A DNA stretch of 64,000 nucleotides, from positions 124,001-188,000 of the forward strand of contig NZ_JAHRGL010000071.1 in NCBI RefSeq assembly GCF_019097855.1, given 5' to 3'. A program made the translations under genes and the position numbers. The notes beneath the pieces are model-generated. The model saw only the letters and a list, made by a program, of their open reading frames with translations. It had not been told where the DNA came from and ran no database searches. This DNA comes from Geopseudomonas aromaticivorans. GTDB taxonomy: Bacteria > Pseudomonadota > Gammaproteobacteria > Pseudomonadales > Pseudomonadaceae. Positions 31,485-44,422 of this stretch are shown one piece after another (the stretch's first letter is position 1; every line of letters begins with the position of its first letter).

Positions 31485-33266
31485 TCAGCGGTCCACGTCT
31501 GCCATCACGAAGTCGATACTGCCCAGATAGGCGATCAGGTCGGCCACCATGCTGCCGCGGATCACCGAGGGAATCTGCTGCAGGTGGGCGAAGCTGGGGG
31601 TGCGGATCCGGGTGCGGTAGCTCATGGTGCTGCCGTCGCTGGTGAGGTAGTAGCTGTTGATGCCCTTGGTCGCCTCGATCATCTGGAAGGCTTCGTTGGC
31701 CGGCATGACCGGGCCCCAGGAAACCTGCAGGAAGTGGGTGATCAGGGTCTCGATGTGCTGCAGCGTGCGCTCTTTCGGCGGCGGCGTGGTCAGCGGGTGG
31801 TCGGCCTTGTACGGGCCTTCCGGCATGTTGTTCAGGCACTGCTCGATGATGCGCAGGCTCTCGCGCATCTCGCCCATCTTGACCATGCAGCGGTCGTAGG
31901 CGTCGCCGTTGTTGGCCAGCGGCACCTCGAACTCGAAGTTCTCGTAGCCGGAGTACGGGCGCGCCTTGCGCAGGTCGAAGTCGAAACCGGTGGCGCGCAG
32001 GCCGGCGCCGGTGACGCCCCACTCGAACGCTTCCTTAGTGTTGTACTGCGCCACGCCCTTGGTGCGGCCGATCAGGATGCTGTTCTGCAGCGCCGCCTTC
32101 TCGTACTCGACCAGGCGCTTGGGCATCCAGTCGAGGAATTCGCGCACCAGGCGGTCCCAGCCGCGCGGCAGGTCGTGGGCGACGCCGCCGATGCGGTACC
32201 AGGCCGGGTGCAGGCGGAAGCCGGTGATCGCCTCGACCACCTTGTAGGCGCGCTGGCGGTCGGTGAAGGTGAAGAACACCGGGGTCATCGCGCCGACGTC
32301 CTGGATGTAGGTACCCAGGTACAGCAGGTGGTTCAGGATGCGGAAGAACTCCGCCATCATGATGCGGATCACGTCGACGCGCTGCGGCACCTTGATGCCG
32401 GCGAGCTTTTCCACCGACAGCACGTAGGGCAGGTTGTTCATCACCCCGCCGAGGTAGTCGATGCGGTCGGTGTAGGGGATGAAGCTGTGCCAGCTCTGCC
32501 GCTCGGCCATCTTCTCGGCGCCGCGATGGTGGTAGCCGATCTCCGGCACGCAGTCGACGATCTCCTCGCCATCCAGCTGCAGGATGATGCGGAAGGCGCC
32601 GTGGGCGGACGGGTGGTTGGGGCCGAGGTTGAGGAACATGTAGTCCTCGTGCTCGCTGCCGCGCTTCATGCCCCAGTCCTCGGGCTTGAAGCGCAGGGCT
32701 TCCTGCTCGAGGTCCTGCTTGGCGGCGGACAGGCTGTAGGGGTCGAATTCGGTGGCGCGTGCCGGGTAGTCCTTGCGCAGCGGATGGCCTTGCCAGGTCG
32801 GCGGCATCAGCAGGCGGGTCAGGTGCGGGTGGCCGGTGAAGGTGATGCCGTAGAGGTCCCAGACCTCGCGCTCGTACCAGTTGGCGTTGGGCCAGATGCT
32901 GGTGGCGGTGGGCACGTTGAGGTCGCCTTCGCTGAGGGCGACCTTGATCATCACGTCACTGTTCCGCTCCAGCGACATCAGGTGGTAGAACACGCTGAAG
33001 TCGGCGCCCGGCAGGCCGCGGCGCTGGGTGCGCAGGCGCTCGTCGACGCCGTGCAGGTCGTAGAGCATCACATAGGGCTTGCTCACCTGGCGCAGGAAGC
33101 TCAGCACCTCGATCAGGCGCGCGCGCGGCACCCACAGCACCGGCATGCCGGTACGGGTGGGCTGGAGGGTGAAGGTGTCGGCGCCAAAACGCGCCTGCAA
33201 TTCGATGACGATATCCTGGTCATCGGCCTTGTACGGCGGAACGGCCAGAGCGGTATCTGCAGTCAT
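31485..33266 (-). CDS. nuoC: NADH-quinone oxidoreductase fused subunit C/D
   Basis: 593 residues: an N-terminal NuoC domain (about 1-185, with [13 protein letters not shown] and [13 protein letters not shown]) fused to a NuoD domain (about 205-593, with [12 protein letters not shown], the quinone-site His/Tyr region and YGGVMNNL-like core). The C/D fusion is normal for gammaproteobacteria. It helps to form the ubiquinone pocket next to cluster N2. It lies 58 bases after nuoB and directly before nuoE. The gene is also written nuoCD. Confidence 0.97.
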   Translation of the reverse strand: MTADTALAVPPYKADDQDIVIELQARFGADTFTLQPTRTGMPVLWVPRARLIEVLSFLRQVSKPYVMLYDLHGVDERLRTQRRGLPGADFSVFYHLMSLERNSDVMIKVALSEGDLNVPTATSIWPNANWYEREVWDLYGITFTGHPHLTRLLMPPTWQGHPLRKDYPARATEFDPYSLSAAKQDLEQEALRFKPEDWGMKRGSEHEDYMFLNLGPNHPSAHGAFRIILQLDGEEIVDCVPEIGYHHRGAEKMAERQSWHSFIPYTDRIDYLGGVMNNLPYVLSVEKLAGIKVPQRVDVIRIMMAEFFRILNHLLYLGTYIQDVGAMTPVFFTFTDRQRAYKVVEAITGFRLHPAWYRIGGVAHDLPRGWDRLVREFLDWMPKRLVEYEKAALQNSILIGRTKGVAQYNTKEAFEWGVTGAGLRATGFDFDLRKARPYSGYENFEFEVPLANNGDAYDRCMVKMGEMRESLRIIEQCLNNMPEGPYKADHPLTTPPPKERTLQHIETLITHFLQVSWGPVMPANEAFQMIEATKGINSYYLTSDGSTMSYRTRIRTPSFAHLQQIPSVIRGSMVADLIAYLGSIDFVMADVDR

Positions 33267-33324
33267 GGTTCTCGATCGCTGTCGGTCAACGGATGGGCGC
33301 GCCCGCGGTCAGGCGGGCAGGGGC

Positions 33325-34002
33325 TCATACTTCGTCGGGGCTGCGCAGGTTGGTCACCTGGATGCGCTGTTCACGGCGTACGTCGCGCTGCGCCGGCATG
33401 TCGGCACGGTAGACGCCCTGGTCGCCAACGACCCAGGACAGCGGACGACGTTCCTCGCCAATGGAGTCCTGTAGCAGCATCAGCGCCTGCAGGAACGCCT
33501 CCGGGCGGGGCGGGCAACCGGGAACGTAGACGTCGACGGGCAGGAACTTGTCCACCCCCTGGACGACCGAGTAGATGTCGTACATGCCGCCGGAGTTGGC
33601 GCATGCACCCATGGAAATGACCCACTTGGGCTCCAGCATCTGCTCGTACAGGCGCTGGATGACCGGTGCCATCTTCACGAAGCAGGTGCCGGCCACCACC
33701 ATGAAGTCGGCCTGGCGCGGTGAGGCGCGGATTACCTCGGCGCCGAAGCGGGCGATGTCGTGGGGCGCGGTGAAGGCGGTGGTCATCTCCACGTAGCAGC
33801 AGGACAGGCCGAAGTTGTACGGCCACAGGGAGTTCTTGCGCCCCCAGTTGACGGCCTTGTGCAGGACGTCTTCCAGCTTGCCCATGAAGATGTTCTTGTT
33901 GATCTCGTCCGCTAGGAGGGGATCGGAAACGGTCTCCCGCTGGCCGATCGGATACTGGTCGTTGACCGCATCCGGATCGATCCGGGTAAGTTCATATCGC
34001 AT
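33325..34002 (-). CDS. nuoB: NADH-quinone oxidoreductase subunit B
   Basis: 225 residues. It carries cluster N2, the last iron-sulfur centre before quinone. The tandem cysteines are in [13 protein letters not shown], with further ligands in [10 protein letters not shown] and [11 protein letters not shown]. It starts at [11 protein letters not shown]; a TTG two codons upstream is in frame but not conserved. It lies 10 bases after nuoA. Confidence 0.97.
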   Translation of the reverse strand: MRYELTRIDPDAVNDQYPIGQRETVSDPLLADEINKNIFMGKLEDVLHKAVNWGRKNSLWPYNFGLSCCYVEMTTAFTAPHDIARFGAEVIRASPRQADFMVVAGTCFVKMAPVIQRLYEQMLEPKWVISMGACANSGGMYDIYSVVQGVDKFLPVDVYVPGCPPRPEAFLQALMLLQDSIGEERRPLSWVVGDQGVYRADMPAQRDVRREQRIQVTNLRSPDEV

Positions 34003-34012
34003 TGCCAAAGCC

Positions 34013-34426
34013 TCATTGTTTCAGCTTCGCCTGCCGCTTGCGGCGTGCTTCGGGCGCCCAGTCGAGCGCGCCGATACGCCAAAGGTAGACAAGACCCGCC
34101 AACAGAATTGCTATGAAAACGGTAGCTTCGATGAGGCCGGCCCAGCCGCTTTCGCGGATCGAGACTGACCAGGCAAAGAGAAAGAGGGCTTCAACGTCGA
34201 AGATCACGAACAGCATCGCGACCAGATAGAATTTGGCGGATAGGCGCAGGCGGGAGCTGCCGGTGGGGACCACGCCGGCTTCGAACGGTTCGTTCTTGCT
34301 GCGGCCCCAAGCGCGGCTGCCGAGCAGGCTGGACACGCCGAGCATGAAGGCGATCAGGCCGAAGACACCAAGCAGGAAAATGGCAAACGCCCAGTTATGG
34401 GCAAGCAGGGCACTCGACTCGGGCAT
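34013..34426 (-). CDS. nuoA: NADH-quinone oxidoreductase subunit A
   Basis: 137 residues with three membrane helices. The conserved loop between helices 1 and 2 is seen as [20 protein letters not shown], and helix 2 carries [13 protein letters not shown] with its acidic residues. It is the first gene of the nuo operon; thirteen genes follow in the order A, B, CD, E-N. A good promoter lies about 100 bases upstream. Confidence 0.97.
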   Translation of the reverse strand: MPESSALLAHNWAFAIFLLGVFGLIAFMLGVSSLLGSRAWGRSKNEPFEAGVVPTGSSRLRLSAKFYLVAMLFVIFDVEALFLFAWSVSIRESGWAGLIEATVFIAILLAGLVYLWRIGALDWAPEARRKRQAKLKQ

Positions 34427-34528
34427 ACCGGAATCTCTTCGAAAGCGGGGATACGACGCGTGCAGACCTGTGCGCAGTCTTGCGGGAAACGCTGCGGCAG
34501 TTTGTCACGGCCTGTAAAAATTTGGCCA

Positions 34529-34557
34529 ATTGTATGCCTCTGTCTCCCCCAAGTAAA
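34529..34557 (-). promoter_or_regulatory. Candidate sigma-70 promoter of the nuo operon
   Basis: On the minus strand: -35 TTTACT (34557-34552), 17 bases, -10 TACAAT (34534-34529). Transcription would start near 34522, leaving a leader of about 95 bases. The surrounding 34500-34600 is clearly AT-richer than the rest of the window. Confidence 0.6.
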
Positions 34558-34665
34558 TTTGTCCGTTGGGATAATCTTTTGCATCCGAGGGAACAATCTT
34601 CGTCGCCGTTGATGCAGGTCAGTGCCGCTGCCCGGCGACTGCATATTGCCGGCCTTGCCCAAGCT

Positions 34666-34692
34666 AAAAAAGCCCCGCCACGGCGGCGGGGC
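34666..34692 (-). terminator. Intrinsic terminator of the lactate operon
   Basis: On the minus strand GCCCCGCC-GCCG-TGGCGGGGC runs into TTTTT. It lies 26 bases after the dld stop codon and upstream of the nuo promoter. Confidence 0.85.
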
Positions 34693-34718
34693 ACGACTTG
34701 AGTCGCTGGCGGCGGGGA

Positions 34719-37537
<2,819 letters not shown>

Positions 37538-37541
<4 letters not shown>

Positions 37542-38209
37542 GCGTCCTCCAGGATCAGCACGATCAGGTCTTTCGGGCCATGGGCGCCGTAGGCCAGCAC
37601 CTGCTCGATGTCGGCGGTCTTCGACGGCCCGGAGACCAGCAGGGCGTTGGTCGGCATGCCGGCGGCCCACTGCTGCTCCTGCATGACCTGGTGGAAGTTG
37701 TCGCGGATCTGGCTGGCCTTGAGCAGGGCGAAGTGCACCGGCGGCACCAGGCTCATCAGCCGCGGCTCATGGCGGTCCGGCCAGAGGATCAGGCTGCCGG
37801 TCGCGGCGATGGCGCCGAGGGTGCCGGTCAGGCTGGCCGGGGTGGCGTCGAACAGCTCGGCCTTCCACGCCTCGACCGGGCGGTTGTAGACCTTCAGTTG
37901 CGGCAGGCCCTCGCGGCCGGCGAAGTGCGCGGCCAGTTGGGCACCGTGGGGCGTGTCGAGGGCGATCAGCAGGCTGGGCAGCTGCTTGGCGGCCAGCAGC
38001 TGCTCGAGCAGCGCGGGCCAGTCGGCCGTGCTGGTCAGGTGGGTTTCGGTATGCACCGCTTCCATCAGTTGGCGCAGGCGGGCGATGCGCTCGCCGGCCG
38101 GGTAGCGCCACGGCTCGGTCACCAGGGCGACGTCGTAGTCGTCGGCGACCGGTTGGGTGCCTTTCAGACTATTGCGCAGCTTGGCGAGGATATTGGCTTT
38201 GGCAGGCAT
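37538..38209 (-). CDS. lldG: L-lactate dehydrogenase complex subunit LldG (LutC/YkgG family)
   Basis: 223 residues of the LUD/LutC family. The core includes LIALDTPHGAQLA, ATGSLILWPDRHEPRLMSLVPP and VSGPSKTADIEQVLAYGAHGP. The last motif is the family's C-terminal signature. It is the third subunit of the NAD-independent L-lactate oxidase LldEFG (LutABC) and has no iron-sulfur motif. The start MPAKANILAKL shares one base with the lldF stop, and its end overlaps dld by four bases. Confidence 0.93.
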
Positions 38210-39651
38210 CACTTGCCCTCCAGGTGCTCGCGGGCCAGCTCGTGCAGCGAGCGGGCGGCGGGTTTCGGTGCGCTGTGGTTCTGCGTCCACGGGCCGATGT
38301 TGCTTGGCGTCAGCCCGCGCAGGCGGGTGGCCAGCAGGCCGAAGGCGCGGTACGCCAGCGGGCTGGTGTTGAGCAGCCGCCAGCCCTGCCACAGCAGGCG
38401 CTCGCCGGCCGAGTACTTGCTGCCCTGGCCGCGCATCACCGGGTGAGGGGCGTCCGGGCTTTTCACGTTCTCCTCGCGCAGGCGACGCAGCAGCGCGGGG
38501 ATCGGGATCTTCACCGGGCAGACCTCGCCGCAGGCGCCGCACAGCGAGGAGGCGGACGGGTGGTCCGGGGTGTTCTCCAGGCCCATCAGATGCGGCGAGA
38601 TGATCTTGCCGATCGGCCCCGGATACACGGTGCCGTAGGCCTGGCCGCCGATGCGGGTGTACACCGGGCAGTGGTTCATGCAGGCGCCGCAGCGGATGCA
38701 GTTCAGGGTCTGGCGCAGTTCGCCGTCGGCGAACGCCTGGCTGCGACCGTTGTCGAGCAGCACCAGGTGCACTTCCTGCGGGCCGTCCAGCTCGTCGGCC
38801 TGGCGCGGCCCGGAGATCATGTTGACGTAGGTGGTGATGCCCTGGCCGAGCGCCGAGCGGGTCAAGAGCGACAGCAGCGGCACCACGTCGCGCAGGTTCT
38901 CGACGACTTTTTCTATCCCGGTGACGGCAATATGCACCGGCGGCACCGTGGTCGACATGCGGCCGTTGCCCTCGTTCTCCACCAGCAGCAGGGTGCCGGT
39001 CTCGGCCACCGCGAAGTTGACTCCGGAAACGCCGATGTCGGCCTCGAAGAACTTCTGGCGCAGGATGCGCCGGCCGGTCTGGATCAGCTGGTCGACGTCC
39101 TCGGTGTAAGCTTCACCGAGCTTGTCATGGAACAGCGAGGCGACCTGGCGGGCGTTCTTGTGGATCGCCGGCATGATGATGTGGGTGGGCTTCTCGTGGT
39201 CGAGCTGGATGATGTACTCGCCCATGTCCGACTCCAGCGCCTCGATGCCGCGCGCCTCGAGGAAATGGTTCATCTCCATTTCCTCACTGACCATCGACTT
39301 GCCCTTGATCACCTGCCTGGCCTGGTGGGCCTCGGCGATCTGCAGGACGATGGCGTTGGCCTCACCGACCGTCTCCGCCCAGTGCACCTTGACGCCGTTG
39401 CGGGTCAGGTTGGCTTCCAGGCGTTCGAGCAGCTCGGGCAGCTTGGACAGCGCGCGGGCGCGCACGTGGTTGCCCATCTCGCGCAGGTGCTCGCGCTCGT
39501 AGTCGTCGGGCATCGACGCCAGGCGCTTGGCGATCAGCGAGTCCATGGCCTTGCGCATGTTGCCGCGCAGCTGGCGGTCCTGCAGCGCGTCATGGGCGTT
39601 GTGCTTGAGTTCGCGGCTGGAGATTTCCACCGCGGGGATGCGCTGGCTCAT
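38209..39651 (-). CDS. lldF: L-lactate dehydrogenase complex subunit LldF (LutB/YkgF family, FeS)
   Basis: 480 residues. An N-terminal LUD domain (VIKGKSMVSEEMEMNHFLE, GVNFAVAETGTLLLVENEGN) is followed by two [4Fe-4S] motifs: C318-I-R-C-G-A-C-M-N-H-C328 and LCGACGEVCPVKIP near 371. The C-terminal DUF3390-like tail ends in LHELAREHLEGK. It is the electron-transfer subunit of the L-lactate oxidase. It overlaps lldE by four bases (ATGA) and lldG by one. Confidence 0.94.
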   Translation of the reverse strand: MSQRIPAVEISSRELKHNAHDALQDRQLRGNMRKAMDSLIAKRLASMPDDYEREHLREMGNHVRARALSKLPELLERLEANLTRNGVKVHWAETVGEANAIVLQIAEAHQARQVIKGKSMVSEEMEMNHFLEARGIEALESDMGEYIIQLDHEKPTHIIMPAIHKNARQVASLFHDKLGEAYTEDVDQLIQTGRRILRQKFFEADIGVSGVNFAVAETGTLLLVENEGNGRMSTTVPPVHIAVTGIEKVVENLRDVVPLLSLLTRSALGQGITTYVNMISGPRQADELDGPQEVHLVLLDNGRSQAFADGELRQTLNCIRCGACMNHCPVYTRIGGQAYGTVYPGPIGKIISPHLMGLENTPDHPSASSLCGACGEVCPVKIPIPALLRRLREENVKSPDAPHPVMRGQGSKYSAGERLLWQGWRLLNTSPLAYRAFGLLATRLRGLTPSNIGPWTQNHSAPKPAARSLHELAREHLEGK

Positions 39652-40472
39652 CGGCCACCTCCGCTGCGTTGCCAGAGGAAGCTGGCCAGGTGCTGGCCGC
39701 GCAGTGCGGCGTTCTGCTTCTCGAGGGCGCCGTTGATGTTGAGCAGGCAACCGCAGTCGGCACTGACCACCTGGGCGGCGCCGGATTCGCGCAGGGCGCG
39801 GGTCTTGTCGGCGACCATGGCGCCGGAGATGTCCGGCATGCGCACGCTGAAGGTGCCGCCGAAGCCGCAGCACTCGCTCTCGTGGTCGTGGTCGACGCGC
39901 GCGACGTTGCCGAGCTGGGCGAGCAGGGCGCGGCCGTGCAGGTGGGTATTCATCTCGCGACGGGCCGAGCAGGAAGTGTGCAGGGCGACCTGGGTCGGGG
40001 CACCCTGGTCCTCGAACTGCACCTTGCAGACATGCAGGAGGAATTCGGCCAGCTCGAAGGTGCGCTCGGCCAGGGCCAGGGCGCGGTCCAGGGTGGCCGG
40101 CTCGTCCTTGAACAGCTCGCCGTAATGCTCGCGGATCATCCCGGCGCAGGAGCCGGACGGCACCACCAGCGGCCAGTCCTGCTCGAACAGCGCCAGCTGG
40201 GCGCGCGCCACGGCGCGGGCCTCGTCGGTGTAGCCGGAGGTGTAGGCCGGCTGGCCGCAGCAGCTCTGTCCCTGCGGGAAGTGCACGCGGATGCCTTCGC
40301 GCTCGAGCAGGCGGATGGCGTCCATCCCCGCCTCGGGGAAGAACAGGTCGAGCACGCAGGTGCCGAACAGGTAGGCATTGGCCGGCTTCTGTTGTGGGTA
40401 CTGGCGCGGCTTCGGCAGCGGCGGCGCCACGCGGGTGGCGTTGGGCGCGGCGTTGTGGAACAGCTCGTTCAT
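39648..40472 (-). CDS. lldE: L-lactate dehydrogenase complex subunit LldE (LutA/YkgE family)
   Basis: 274 residues with two CCG domains, as in heterodisulfide reductase subunit B: SCCGQPAYTSGY near residue 72 and ECCGFGGTFSVRMPDI near 205, plus GTCVLDLFFPEAG at the N-terminus. It is longer at the N-terminus than E. coli YkgE; about 25 Pro/Arg-rich residues precede AYLFGTCV. It forms the LldEFG L-lactate oxidase with the two genes after it. It lies 81 bases after lldP. Confidence 0.94.
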   Translation of the reverse strand: MNELFHNAAPNATRVAPPLPKPRQYPQQKPANAYLFGTCVLDLFFPEAGMDAIRLLEREGIRVHFPQGQSCCGQPAYTSGYTDEARAVARAQLALFEQDWPLVVPSGSCAGMIREHYGELFKDEPATLDRALALAERTFELAEFLLHVCKVQFEDQGAPTQVALHTSCSARREMNTHLHGRALLAQLGNVARVDHDHESECCGFGGTFSVRMPDISGAMVADKTRALRESGAAQVVSADCGCLLNINGALEKQNAALRGQHLASFLWQRSGGGR

Positions 40473-40553
40473 CAGGCATGCCTCCGGGTGGGCCCGGTTA
40501 TCGAATGGCAGGCGCCGGGGAGGCCCCGGCGCTGCGTGCTTCAGCTAACAGGT

Positions 40554-42242
40554 TTAGTGCACCAGCATGCCGGTGAACACGTAGGCCTGGGCCAGGGTGA
40601 TCAGGCCGACGAAGGCGGCGAAGATCAGGCTGTGCTTGAGGGTGAAGCGGAACAGGTCCGACTCCTTGCCCACCAGCCCGGTGGCGGCGCAGGCCACGGC
40701 GATGGATTGCGGCGAGATCATCTTGCCGGTCACGCCGCCGCTGGTGTTGGCCGCCACCAGCAGAGTGTCGTTGACGCCGATCTGGTGCGCGGTGGTGGCC
40801 TGCAGCGAGCCGAACAGGGCATTGGACGAGGTGTCCGAGCCGGTCAGGAACACGCCCAGCCAGCCGAGCAGCGGCGAGAAGAACGGGAACAGCACGCCGG
40901 TGCCGGCCAGGACCAGGGCCAGGGTGCTGGACATGCCGGAGAAGTTGGTGACGAAGGCGAAGGCCAGCACCATGCCGATGGACAGGATCGGCCAGCGCAG
41001 TTCGACCAGGGTATCCTTGAAACTGGTCAGACCATCTTTGAAATTGACCTTCAGCACGATCATCGACAGCAGCGCGGACAGGAAGATCGCGGTGCCGGTA
41101 GCGGACACCGGGTCGAGCTTGAACACGGCGGCGATGGCGGTGTCCTTGGTGACGATCGGTGCGGTCTTCATCACCAGCTGATCGAGGTGCGGGATGGCGA
41201 AGTAGAACACCCAGTCATGCAGGGCGCCGTCGGCGGCGAACATCGCCTTGAACGGCTTCAGGGTCCACACGGTGACCAGTGCGGTGAGGATCAGGAACGG
41301 CGACCAGGCCTTGACGATCTGACCGGCGCTGTACGGCGACGGCGTGGTGCTGCGCGGGCCGCCGAAGCCGCCCATCACCGCGGCGCCGCCGGCGGTGACG
41401 CCCACCACGTCGCGGCTTCCCGCACGCTTGGGGTGCCAGACCTTGAGGAACAGGGTCAGCGATACCAGGCTGACCAGCGCCGAGGTGATGTCCGGCAGTT
41501 CCGGGCCCATGAAGTTGGAGGTGAAGTACTGGGTCACGGCGAAGCTGGCGCCGGCAACCAGGGCGGCTGGCCAGGTTTCCTTGACGCCGCGCCAGCCGTC
41601 CATCATCGCCACCAGCCAGAGCGGCACGATGATCGACAGCAGCGGCAGCTGGCGACCGGTCATGGCGCCGATCTTGAACGCGTCGATGCCGGTGACCTGG
41701 CCGGCCACGGTGATCGGGATGCCCAGGGCGCCGAAGGCCACCGGTGCGGTGTTGGCGATCAGGCACAGGCCGGCGGCGTACAGCGGGTTGAGGCCGAGGC
41801 CGACCAGCAGGGCGGCGGTGATCGCCACCGGCGCGCCGAAGCCGGCGGCGCCCTCGAGGAAGGCGCCGAACGAGAAGCCGATCAGCAGCACCTGCAGGCG
41901 CTGGTCGTCGGTGACCGACAGCACCGAGCTGCGGATCACCTCGAACTGGCCGCTCTTGACCGTGAGCTTGTAGAGGAATACCGCGGCGACGATGATCCAG
42001 GCGATCGGCCACAGGCCGTAGATGAAGCCGTAGCCGGCGGCGGCCAGGGCCATGTCGGCCGGCATGCCGTAGGCGAAGATGGCGACCAGGATGGACAGGG
42101 CGAGGGTGATGCTGCCGGCAACGTGGCCTTTCAGGCGGAACACCGCCAGGGCGAGGAAGAAGAATACGATCGGGATCAGTGCGGCCAGCGCCGACAGGCC
42201 GAGGCTGCCAAGCGGGGTGTAGAGCTGTTGCCAGGCTTGCAT
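40554..42242 (-). CDS. lldP: L-lactate permease
   Basis: 562 residues with about 13 membrane helices of the lactate permease family (TC 2.A.14). Family segments are [44 protein letters not shown]-like and [17 protein letters not shown]. It imports L- and D-lactate with protons. An in-frame extension upstream is rejected because [15 protein letters not shown] has an AGGGGG site eight bases ahead and the extension would cross the operator. It is the first gene of the operon, with a promoter and LldR-type palindrome upstream. Confidence 0.96.
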   Translation of the reverse strand: MQAWQQLYTPLGSLGLSALAALIPIVFFFLALAVFRLKGHVAGSITLALSILVAIFAYGMPADMALAAAGYGFIYGLWPIAWIIVAAVFLYKLTVKSGQFEVIRSSVLSVTDDQRLQVLLIGFSFGAFLEGAAGFGAPVAITAALLVGLGLNPLYAAGLCLIANTAPVAFGALGIPITVAGQVTGIDAFKIGAMTGRQLPLLSIIVPLWLVAMMDGWRGVKETWPAALVAGASFAVTQYFTSNFMGPELPDITSALVSLVSLTLFLKVWHPKRAGSRDVVGVTAGGAAVMGGFGGPRSTTPSPYSAGQIVKAWSPFLILTALVTVWTLKPFKAMFAADGALHDWVFYFAIPHLDQLVMKTAPIVTKDTAIAAVFKLDPVSATGTAIFLSALLSMIVLKVNFKDGLTSFKDTLVELRWPILSIGMVLAFAFVTNFSGMSSTLALVLAGTGVLFPFFSPLLGWLGVFLTGSDTSSNALFGSLQATTAHQIGVNDTLLVAANTSGGVTGKMISPQSIAVACAATGLVGKESDLFRFTLKHSLIFAAFVGLITLAQAYVFTGMLVH

Positions 42243-42359
42243 GTGGGTTTCCCCCTGATTGTTGTTGGGTGCAATCGACTGTCCGGTCCGAAGCGGTTGC
42301 GTTGCGCGCCGGGCGGGCGCGGCTAGCGGTTCGCTGCAGTGGTTGCAGTTGTTGGCGAC

Positions 42360-42376
42360 AATTGGTAATACCAATT
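42360..42376. promoter_or_regulatory. LldR operator 1 (17-bp palindrome)
   Basis: AATTGGT-AAT-ACCAATT is a perfect 7-bp inverted repeat that fits the FadR-subfamily operator pattern TNGTNNNACNA. It lies just downstream of the predicted lldP transcription start, where a bound repressor would block transcription until lactate is present. Confidence 0.85.
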
Positions 42377-42395
42377 TACACGTCGACGAAGAGAG

Positions 42396-42423
42396 ATTAA
42401 ATTTCGATCAGCCGGCGTGTCAA
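42396..42423 (-). promoter_or_regulatory. Promoter of the lldP-lldEFG-dld operon
   Basis: On the minus strand: -35 TTGACA (42423-42418, full consensus), 16 bases, -10 TTTAAT (42401-42396). Transcription would start near 42389, with operator 1 at about +13 to +29. Confidence 0.75.
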
Positions 42424-42543
42424 TTTGTCCCGTTGCGACTTTCGTCGTAAGCCGGTGGCGCAGCCTTGCCCTTGCTGGTCTCGGGGCGGCTCGTTAGGCT
42501 GGATGATCGGGCTGGGCGAGTCCGTGGCAGACGGGTTTTCGGT

Positions 42544-42554
42544 TGGTCAAACCA
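42544..42554. promoter_or_regulatory. Candidate LldR operator 2
   Basis: TGGT-CAA-ACCA also fits TNGTNNNACNA exactly. It lies 15 bases before the lldR start codon, directly ahead of its ribosome site, so it would suit autoregulation or looping with operator 1, about 180 bases away. Confidence 0.55.
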
Positions 42555-42569
42555 GTGGAGAGAAGAGCA

Positions 42570-43346
42570 ATGGGATTCGGGCCGGTACGGCAGCGCCGTC
42601 TGTCGGATGACATCGTCGAGCGTCTGGAGGCGATGATCCTCGAGGGCTCGCTGAAGGCGGGCGAGCGCCTGCCAGCGGAGCGCGTGCTGGCCGAGCAGTT
42701 CGGCGTGTCGCGGCCGTCACTGCGCGAGGCGATCCAGAAGTTGGCGGCGCGCGGCCTGCTGAGCAGTCGTCAGGGCGGCGGCACCTACGTGGCCGAGGGG
42801 TTGGGCTCGGCGTTCAGCGACCCGCTGCTGCAGTTGCTGGAAAGCAGCGTGGAGGCGCAGCGCGACCTGCTGGAGTTTCGCCATACCCTGGAAGGCGCCT
42901 GTGCCTTCTACGCGGCGCAGCGGGCGACGCCGGTGGATCACTTGCGCCTGCGCGGGGCTTTCGAGCGTCTGCAGCAGTGCTATGTCGCCTCGGTGCCGGG
43001 TGGCGGCGCGGAGGAGGGGTTGGCCGATGCCAGCTTCCACCTGGCGATCGCCGAGGCCAGCCACAACGCGGTGCTGCTGCACACCATCAAGGGGTTGTTC
43101 GACCTGCTCAAGCGCAACGTGGTGACCAATATCGGCGGCATGTACGCGCAGCGCGGCGAAACCCGCGACATGCTGATGCAGCAGCATCGCGAGCTGTTCG
43201 AGGCGATCGTCGAGGGGCGCGCCGAGGACGCGCGGGCGATTTCCAGCCGGCACATCGATTACGTGCAGGAAGTGCTGGCCGAGGTGCAGCAGGAGGGGCG
43301 GCGCGAGGCGCGGGCGCGGCGGCGGCAGAGCGTGCAGGAGGGCTGA
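42570..43346 (+). CDS. lldR: FadR/GntR-family lactate-responsive regulator LldR
   Basis: 258 residues. The N-terminal winged helix-turn-helix spans about 8-75 (LKAGERLPAERVLAEQFGVS, then SLREAIQKLAARGLL and GGGTYVAE). The C-terminal FCD ligand domain spans about 85-225, with its metal/ligand histidines (FHLAIAEASHNAVL, QQHRELFEAI, SSRHIDYV). The tail is Arg-rich. It is divergent from lldP, with two palindromes in the 327-base gap, matching LldR control of lactate genes in P. aeruginosa and P. stutzeri. ATG 42570 is preceded by GGAGAGAAGAG. A TTG at 42543 is in frame but would overlap operator 2. Confidence 0.94.
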   Translation: MGFGPVRQRRLSDDIVERLEAMILEGSLKAGERLPAERVLAEQFGVSRPSLREAIQKLAARGLLSSRQGGGTYVAEGLGSAFSDPLLQLLESSVEAQRDLLEFRHTLEGACAFYAAQRATPVDHLRLRGAFERLQQCYVASVPGGGAEEGLADASFHLAIAEASHNAVLLHTIKGLFDLLKRNVVTNIGGMYAQRGETRDMLMQQHRELFEAIVEGRAEDARAISSRHIDYVQEVLAEVQQEGRREARARRRQSVQEG

Positions 43347-43394
43347 GTCGAGGGGCGCGCCGGCAGCGAGTGCCGGCGTCATCGGGCTGGCGAG

Positions 43395-43877
43395 TTACTC
43401 GTCCTTGCCCTTGCTGCGCACCGCGCGCTGGATCTCGCGGTTGGAGTCGCGCTCCTTCTCTACGGCGCGCTTGTCGTATTCCTTCTTGCCCTTGCCCAGG
43501 GCGATCTCGCACTTGACCAGGTGCTTCTTCCAGTACAGCGCCAGGGCCACGCAGGCGAAGCCCTTCTGCTGGACGGCGCTTTGCAGCTTGTCCAGTTCCT
43601 TGCCGTGCAGCAGCAGCTTGCGCGTGCGCGTCGGGTCGGCGATGACGTGGGTGCTGGCCGCGTTCAGCGGGGTGATGTGGCTGCCGAGCAACCAGGCCTC
43701 GCCGTCCTTGAGCAGCACGTAGCTGTCGGTGAGCTGGCCCTTGCCGGCGCGCAGACTCTTGATTTCCCATCCGGCCAGGGCGATGCCGGCCTCGAAGCGC
43801 TGCTCGATGTAGTAGTCGTGCAGCGCCTTCTTGTTCAGCGCGATGGTGCCGGCGGGGTGTTTTTTCTGATTAGCCAT
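43395..43877 (-). CDS. smpB: SsrA-binding protein SmpB
   Basis: 160 residues. It binds tmRNA and delivers it to stalled ribosomes for trans-translation. The beta-barrel core carries the signatures [34 protein letters not shown] and GSHITPL. The C-terminal tail is basic and partly disordered ([20 protein letters not shown]), as required for decoding-centre contact. An ATG further upstream is in frame but lies inside ratA's upstream region. The tmRNA gene itself is not in this window. It is divergent from ratA with a gap of 110 bases. Confidence 0.97.
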   Translation of the reverse strand: MANQKKHPAGTIALNKKALHDYYIEQRFEAGIALAGWEIKSLRAGKGQLTDSYVLLKDGEAWLLGSHITPLNAASTHVIADPTRTRKLLLHGKELDKLQSAVQQKGFACVALALYWKKHLVKCEIALGKGKKEYDKRAVEKERDSNREIQRAVRSKGKDE

Positions 43878-43987
43878 AGGCTGCGCATTATAGGGACTTG
43901 CCTGGCGCCGCGCCATGCGTGTCGGTGTGCTTGAGCCGCTGCGGCGAATTCCGGACAATGTGTGGATATTTTCTGGCGAGTCCCCGC

Positions 43988-44422
43988 ATGAGCACGCGCA
44001 TCCAACGCTCGGCCCTGCTGCCCTATCCGGCGCAGGCGCTGTATGACCTGGTCAACGATGTGGCCAGCTATCCGCAATTCCTGCCCTGGTGTTCGGCGGC
44101 GGAGGTGCTGGAGAGCAGCCCCGCGCGGATGCGGGCAACGCTCAAGGTGGGCAAGGCGGGGATCAGCCAGCAGTTCACCACCTGCAATATCCTAGTGCCG
44201 GGCGAGTCGATCGAGATGACCCTGGAGCAGGGGCCGTTCCGCGCCCTGCACGGCGTGTGGAGCTTCCAGGCGCTGAACGAGGCGGCCTGCAAGATTACCC
44301 TCGACCTGGCCTTCGAGTACTCCGGGGCGCTGGTCAAGGCGACCCTCGGGCCGCTGTTCAATCAGGCCGCCACCACCATGGTCGATGCCTTCTGCCAGAG
44401 AGCCAAGCAGCTATATGGATAA
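43988..44422 (+). CDS. ratA: RatA family START/COQ10-domain protein
   Basis: 144 residues of the polyketide-cyclase/COQ10 fold. The sequence runs [27 protein letters not shown], then [10 protein letters not shown] and [20 protein letters not shown], with an amphipathic C-terminal helix. In E. coli RatA is described as a toxin-like inhibitor of 70S formation; in other bacteria the fold helps ubiquinone synthesis (Coq10). Which of these applies here is open. It overlaps the rnfH gene by eight bases. Confidence 0.92.
   Translation: MSTRIQRSALLPYPAQALYDLVNDVASYPQFLPWCSAAEVLESSPARMRATLKVGKAGISQQFTTCNILVPGESIEMTLEQGPFRALHGVWSFQALNEAACKITLDLAFEYSGALVKATLGPLFNQAATTMVDAFCQRAKQLYG

Noticed and set aside
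43360-43990. tmRNA (ssrA) gene next to smpB
   Set aside because: No tRNA-Ala-like ends or tag reading frame are visible in the flanks; the space is filled by lldR, smpB and ratA.
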